Shown here: piece by piece, positions 61,194-64,000 of the stretch
Numbering within the stretch: position 1 is the stretch's first letter
Layout of the letters: each line of letters starts with the position of its first letter
From: Planctomycetota bacterium
Lineage (GTDB): Bacteria > Planctomycetota > SZUA-567 > H5-PLA8
Reading direction: 5' to 3'
Length of the DNA: 64,000 nucleotides
Assembly: GCA_015075375.1 (NCBI GenBank)
Contig: JABTUM010000001.1
Location: 2,165,201-2,229,200 of the forward strand
The notes under the pieces: generated by a model
The model's input: the letters and a program-made list of their open reading frames with translations, nothing else
Told to the model about the DNA's origin: nothing
Database searches by the model: none
Made by a program: the position numbers and the translations under genes

Positions 61194-62921
61194 TCAGCTT
61201 CGATTCTCGAAGAGCGGATAGCCTTGCAGATGCTCGCGGATATGGCGAGCCAGCAGCCGCACGCCGCGGGCGCTCCCGCCGGGCAGCAAGCGCGCGCGCG
61301 GAAGTCCGGTCGCGCGCAACGCTTCCAGCAACTCGCGCCACGCCGAAGCATCGGGCTCGCGTCCCAGCGGCGCCTTGAGGCTCAGCGGCGGCGGTTCGTC
61401 GAAATGCGCCGCGTGCGCGCGGAGGAAATCGAGCCGCTCGCCGAGGTCCGTCAGCCCCGGCGTCAGGCGCAGATCGAGGCCGATCTCGTAGGCCGAAGCC
61501 GGATCGAGGCTTACGCCGTCCTGCTCGAGGAACGCGCAATCCCGCCGCCACAGCGCCGCCGCGGCCGCACGCGGCCCGTCACTGCGCAGCACCAGTTGCA
61601 GCCCCGTCTCCTGGCGCAAAGTGCTCACGACGGCGTTCAGCGCGGCCAGTAACGCACCCGCGCCGGCGCGCAGAACCGGCGCAGGTCCGTGCTGCATATA
61701 GGGTTCGCGCGCCAGCCACGCCGCGGCGTTCCAAAGCCCCGCCGGAGCCAGCGGCAATTCGCGCCCGCGCATCGGCGCCAAGCCGAAGTATTCCTCGCGC
61801 TCGCGATGCGCCTGCGCGGCCAGCGTCACGAGCTGCGTCAGGCGCAACGTCGCCTTCTGCGGATCGTGAATCGCTTCGCGGACCAGCAGCCCACCCAGAT
61901 TGAGGGTGATCGGAAACGCCGAAACCTGAGGCCGCGCAAAGACTTCCGGAGCGCCGCGCAAGCTGAGCGTCACGCCGGCGCGAAACTCGGGAACCTCCGT
62001 CCCGCGCGCATAACCCTCGGCTCGGCTGAACGCCGCCAAAGCCTCGGCGAACGCGCCGATCCGCTCGCCGCCGTCCGCGCGGACGCGCAGATCGGCCTCG
62101 AACCGCCCGGCCTGAAGGCTCCAGCGCTCCCGTGCCGCGGCGTCCAGCGGATCGGCCCACGCGTCCGGGCGCGGCGCTTCGGCCGGCGACGCCGGATACG
62201 GCTCCAAGCTCAACAGGTTCCCGCGCACGGCTTGGTTCACTTCGTCGGAGTGAACCGCTTGCAGCCAAAAGGCTTCCAGCGCCGGCCCCGCATCGGGCAG
62301 CGGACACTCCGCCGCCACCGCCGGCACGTAACGCTCCGACAGCGGCGCGAAATTGGCCGAGACGCGCCGCGCGGCGTAGCGGCGAGCGTCCATCCCGCGC
62401 TCGTGCAGCGCCAAAAGCGCCAGCGCATGCACCAAAGCCGCGTTGATCCGCTCGGCGCCCAGTTGCACCAAGCGCCGCTCGACGTGCCGCGCCATCTCGC
62501 CCGCCGGATCGCTGGCCACGCCCGACGAACGAAGCGATTCAATCAGCCGCCGGCGATCCCAAGGCGCGCCTTCCGCCGGCCCCGCGTCGATTAAACGCAT
62601 CCGCCACAAGAGCGAAGAAGCCTGCCGCGCGTGATCCGTATACGCATCGGCCACCGCCACATGCCCGGTTTCGCGCAAAAGCCGCTGCGTCAATTCACGC
62701 ACGTCGCCGGTGGTGGGCGTAGGCGGATACTCGTTGACCAGGAACGAACAAACCGCGCGCGTGATTTCTTCACCGAACCCCTTGGCCTCAGTGGAGTTGG
62801 TATGCTTTCCGGACGCCAAGGCGGCGCGCGTGACCGAGCGCATCAACCGCAGCGGGTTGAAGGCTACGATCCGTCCGTCGTGTTTGCGCACCGCTTCCGG
62901 TTTGCGCATATCCATGGGCAT
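61194..62921 (-). CDS. ATP-cone protein homologous to class III ribonucleotide reductase, catalytic residues missing
   Basis: The 575-residue protein begins with an ATP cone (RKHDGRIVAFNPLRLMRSVTRAAL ... HVAVADAYTDHARQASSLLWR, about 1-95), the nucleotide-sensing domain of ribonucleotide reductases. The rest follows the NrdD order. HSDEVNQAVRGNLLSLEPY stands where NrdD has AHERGDIHYHDLDY, ITLNLGGLLVREA (about 339) where NrdD has ISLNLPRIALEA, and ETGLQLVLRSDG (about 440) where NrdD has EETGYGFSLYSTPSE. It lacks the RVCGYL glycyl-radical loop, the four-Cys zinc site, and any Cys at the thiyl position. It is probably a non-catalytic paralogue. The start among three clustered Met codons is uncertain. 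Confidence 0.6.
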   Translation of the reverse strand: MPMDMRKPEAVRKHDGRIVAFNPLRLMRSVTRAALASGKHTNSTEAKGFGEEITRAVCSFLVNEYPPTPTTGDVRELTQRLLRETGHVAVADAYTDHARQASSLLWRMRLIDAGPAEGAPWDRRRLIESLRSSGVASDPAGEMARHVERRLVQLGAERINAALVHALALLALHERGMDARRYAARRVSANFAPLSERYVPAVAAECPLPDAGPALEAFWLQAVHSDEVNQAVRGNLLSLEPYPASPAEAPRPDAWADPLDAAARERWSLQAGRFEADLRVRADGGERIGAFAEALAAFSRAEGYARGTEVPEFRAGVTLSLRGAPEVFARPQVSAFPITLNLGGLLVREAIHDPQKATLRLTQLVTLAAQAHREREEYFGLAPMRGRELPLAPAGLWNAAAWLAREPYMQHGPAPVLRAGAGALLAALNAVVSTLRQETGLQLVLRSDGPRAAAAALWRRDCAFLEQDGVSLDPASAYEIGLDLRLTPGLTDLGERLDFLRAHAAHFDEPPPLSLKAPLGREPDASAWRELLEALRATGLPRARLLPGGSARGVRLLARHIREHLQGYPLFENRS

Positions 62922-63022
62922 GGTCGTAAGCGCGATTCCCGAACCGTCCAGCAGCCTACGTGGATCGCAAAAGCGGCGCAAAGCGAAAGTGCACGCGTGA
63001 GCCCAAACGCCGTGCGGATTCC

Positions 63023-63586
63023 TTAAACTTCGGTGGCGGCGGCAGTTTGAATCAAGTTCACGATCTCTTGCACCGTCGAGCGGTGGCGGTCTTCGGCGTA
63101 GAACGATTTGATCTTGGCACGCGCGGCGTCGAGGTTGTCGCACGCCTTCCCGCGCGCCATAAACTCCTTGCAGCGCTGCGGGCGCGGGCCCCAGTTGCCG
63201 ATTTCGGTGAACTTGTCGTTCAAGAAAATGAAGATCGGGATCGCTTCGGCGCCGTTGGTCAGATAGCGGATCATCACCTCGGGGTGATGCTCTTTGTCGA
63301 TGATACGCAGCTTCACCTGCGGGCTGGCCGCGCAGACTTTGGCGAGCACCGGCGTGTTGCGCCGGACGTCGCCGCACCAATCTTCGCTGATCGCGACGAC
63401 GTGCACGGGGCGCGGAAGCTTCTGCAGCGCGCGGGCCGTTTCGCCCGGCACTTCGGCGGCCGCGAAATGCCCGTTCATGTCTTCCTGCATCGGACCCTGG
63501 CAGGCCTTGAGCCACTCGTCCCAGGTTTGCCCCGCGTTAAAAAGCGCGGACCAATCGATCTTCGGCAATTGGGGAGGCTGAGGCAT
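63023..63586 (-). CDS. Thioredoxin-family protein (Thioredoxin_9-like), single active-site Cys
   Basis: The 187-residue protein matches the Thioredoxin_9 pattern: VAISEDWCGDVRRNTPVL, then the cis-proline region AIPIFIFLND. The active site is CGDV (Cys71), so the second cysteine of CxxC is absent, as in many family members. It cannot form the usual intramolecular disulfide and may act by mixed disulfides or a non-redox role. AAGGAG six bases upstream supports the ATG at 63586; the longer frame to 63679 is rejected. It is 101 nt upstream of the NrdD-like gene on the same strand and could be co-transcribed. No signal peptide. Confidence 0.85.
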   Translation of the reverse strand: MPQPPQLPKIDWSALFNAGQTWDEWLKACQGPMQEDMNGHFAAAEVPGETARALQKLPRPVHVVAISEDWCGDVRRNTPVLAKVCAASPQVKLRIIDKEHHPEVMIRYLTNGAEAIPIFIFLNDKFTEIGNWGPRPQRCKEFMARGKACDNLDAARAKIKSFYAEDRHRSTVQEIVNLIQTAAATEV

Positions 63587-63723
63587 GGCATGCTCCTTAA
63601 TTGGTTCGAGTTGGGCGGCGTCGCAACAGGCATGGATTGTAGCCAGCGGCGGCGGAAATCGCGAATCGTGAATCCCCAAGCTCCGGCGCCGGCGGTATAC
63701 TGGCGCCCGAACGGAGACGGCGC

Positions 63724-64000
63724 ATGGATCGCTCGAAGTGGCTCACGATGCTGTACCGCGAGGCGAATCTGTTCCTCGAGCGGACCTCGCGCGCGCGCGG
63801 CCCGCTGGCGGTGACCGATATCGACGATCTGGAGCCGGAGCTGCACGAGCAGATCCAGGAAGTGCTTTCGAGCTGCGAGGAACTGGAGGATCTGATCAAG
63901 TACTCGCTGCTTAAGAATCCGCCGGCCGAGTTGTGGCAGCAGGCGGCTTCGTGGGAGCAGGTGGTGATCGGGGTGGCGAGCGCCTGCGCGGTGTACGACG
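63724..64000 (+). CDS. Truncated gene at the window edge, unknown function
   Basis: At least 92 residues are visible before the window ends; no stop is reached. The chain starts MDRSKWLTMLYREANLFLERTSRARG and continues with an acidic helical stretch (LEPELHEQIQEVLSSCEELEDLIKYSLL). GGAG lies about eight bases before the ATG at 63724, and the reading frame is uninterrupted. It diverges from the thioredoxin-like gene with 137 bp between. No family is recognised from the fragment. Confidence 0.5.
   Translation, partial: MDRSKWLTMLYREANLFLERTSRARGPLAVTDIDDLEPELHEQIQEVLSSCEELEDLIKYSLLKNPPAELWQQAASWEQVVIGVASACAVYD

Overview
The window is high-G+C bacterial DNA, dense with genes on both strands. It most resembles a planctomycete or another member of the PVC superphylum. 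The pointers are: several Ser/Thr kinase-type proteins, a sulfatase, a DUF6807 (PmoA-like) gene, a CBM9-like domain tethered to a zinc ribbon, a DUF4388-PEGA-propeller protein, a PilM/Amuc_1100-type pilus operon (an order known from Akkermansia) and many secreted or membrane-anchored proteins with Ala/Pro-rich linkers. No rRNA, tRNA, CRISPR array or transposase gene was seen. The taxonomic placement is inference.

Layout. 1-8.9 kb: an active-looking Ser/Thr kinase, an esterase-like hydrolase, a DUF6807 protein, a ferritin-like diiron protein with a clear promoter, a VIT-VWA-TPR-DUF2135 secreted protein, and a membrane-anchored pseudokinase. 9-13.7 kb (minus): sucC, a CPBP protease, sucD, a HEAT-like secreted protein, a zinc-ribbon protein and a lipoprotein. 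13.8-17.7 kb (plus): a membrane-anchored beta-sandwich protein and a trio of Cys/His-rich envelope proteins. 17.7-21.1 kb (minus): a 1117-residue DUF4388/PEGA/propeller protein. 21.3-33.4 kb: AraC regulator, sulfatase, O-antigen-ligase-like protein, ABC exporter, acyl-CoA synthetase, zinc-ribbon/CBM9 protein and a second ABC-type permease. 33.6-42.6 kb: alcohol dehydrogenase, nucleotide cyclase, FAD oxidoreductase, SGNH hydrolase, methyltransferase, ahcY and an esterase. 42.7-47.5 kb (minus): a PilM-PilN fusion, an Amuc_1100-like protein and a third inner-membrane protein, with no secretin beside them. 47.8-55.2 kb (plus): a secreted protein, two tandem paralogous four-helix membrane proteins, and a 1290-residue secreted helical-repeat protein bracketed by duplicated palindromic repeats. 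55.7-59.4 kb: an AT-richer accessory island of small genes, four of them lying between two inverted copies of a roughly 250-bp imperfect palindrome. 59.5-64 kb: a beta-helix protein, an apparently inactive class III ribonucleotide reductase homologue with an ATP cone, a thioredoxin-like protein and a truncated gene.

Themes. Signalling is heavy (kinase, pseudokinase, cyclase). N-terminal CxxC...CPSC zinc ribbons recur on otherwise unrelated proteins. Extracytoplasmic scaffolds (TPR, PEGA, propeller, beta-helix, VWA) are common. SAM metabolism is represented by ahcY next to a methyltransferase gene. The two least conventional items are the degenerate NrdD homologue at 61194-62921 and the inverted-repeat island at 56310-59010. 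Start codons were chosen by Shine-Dalgarno position and family N-termini. All motif positions were counted by eye and no database search was run.
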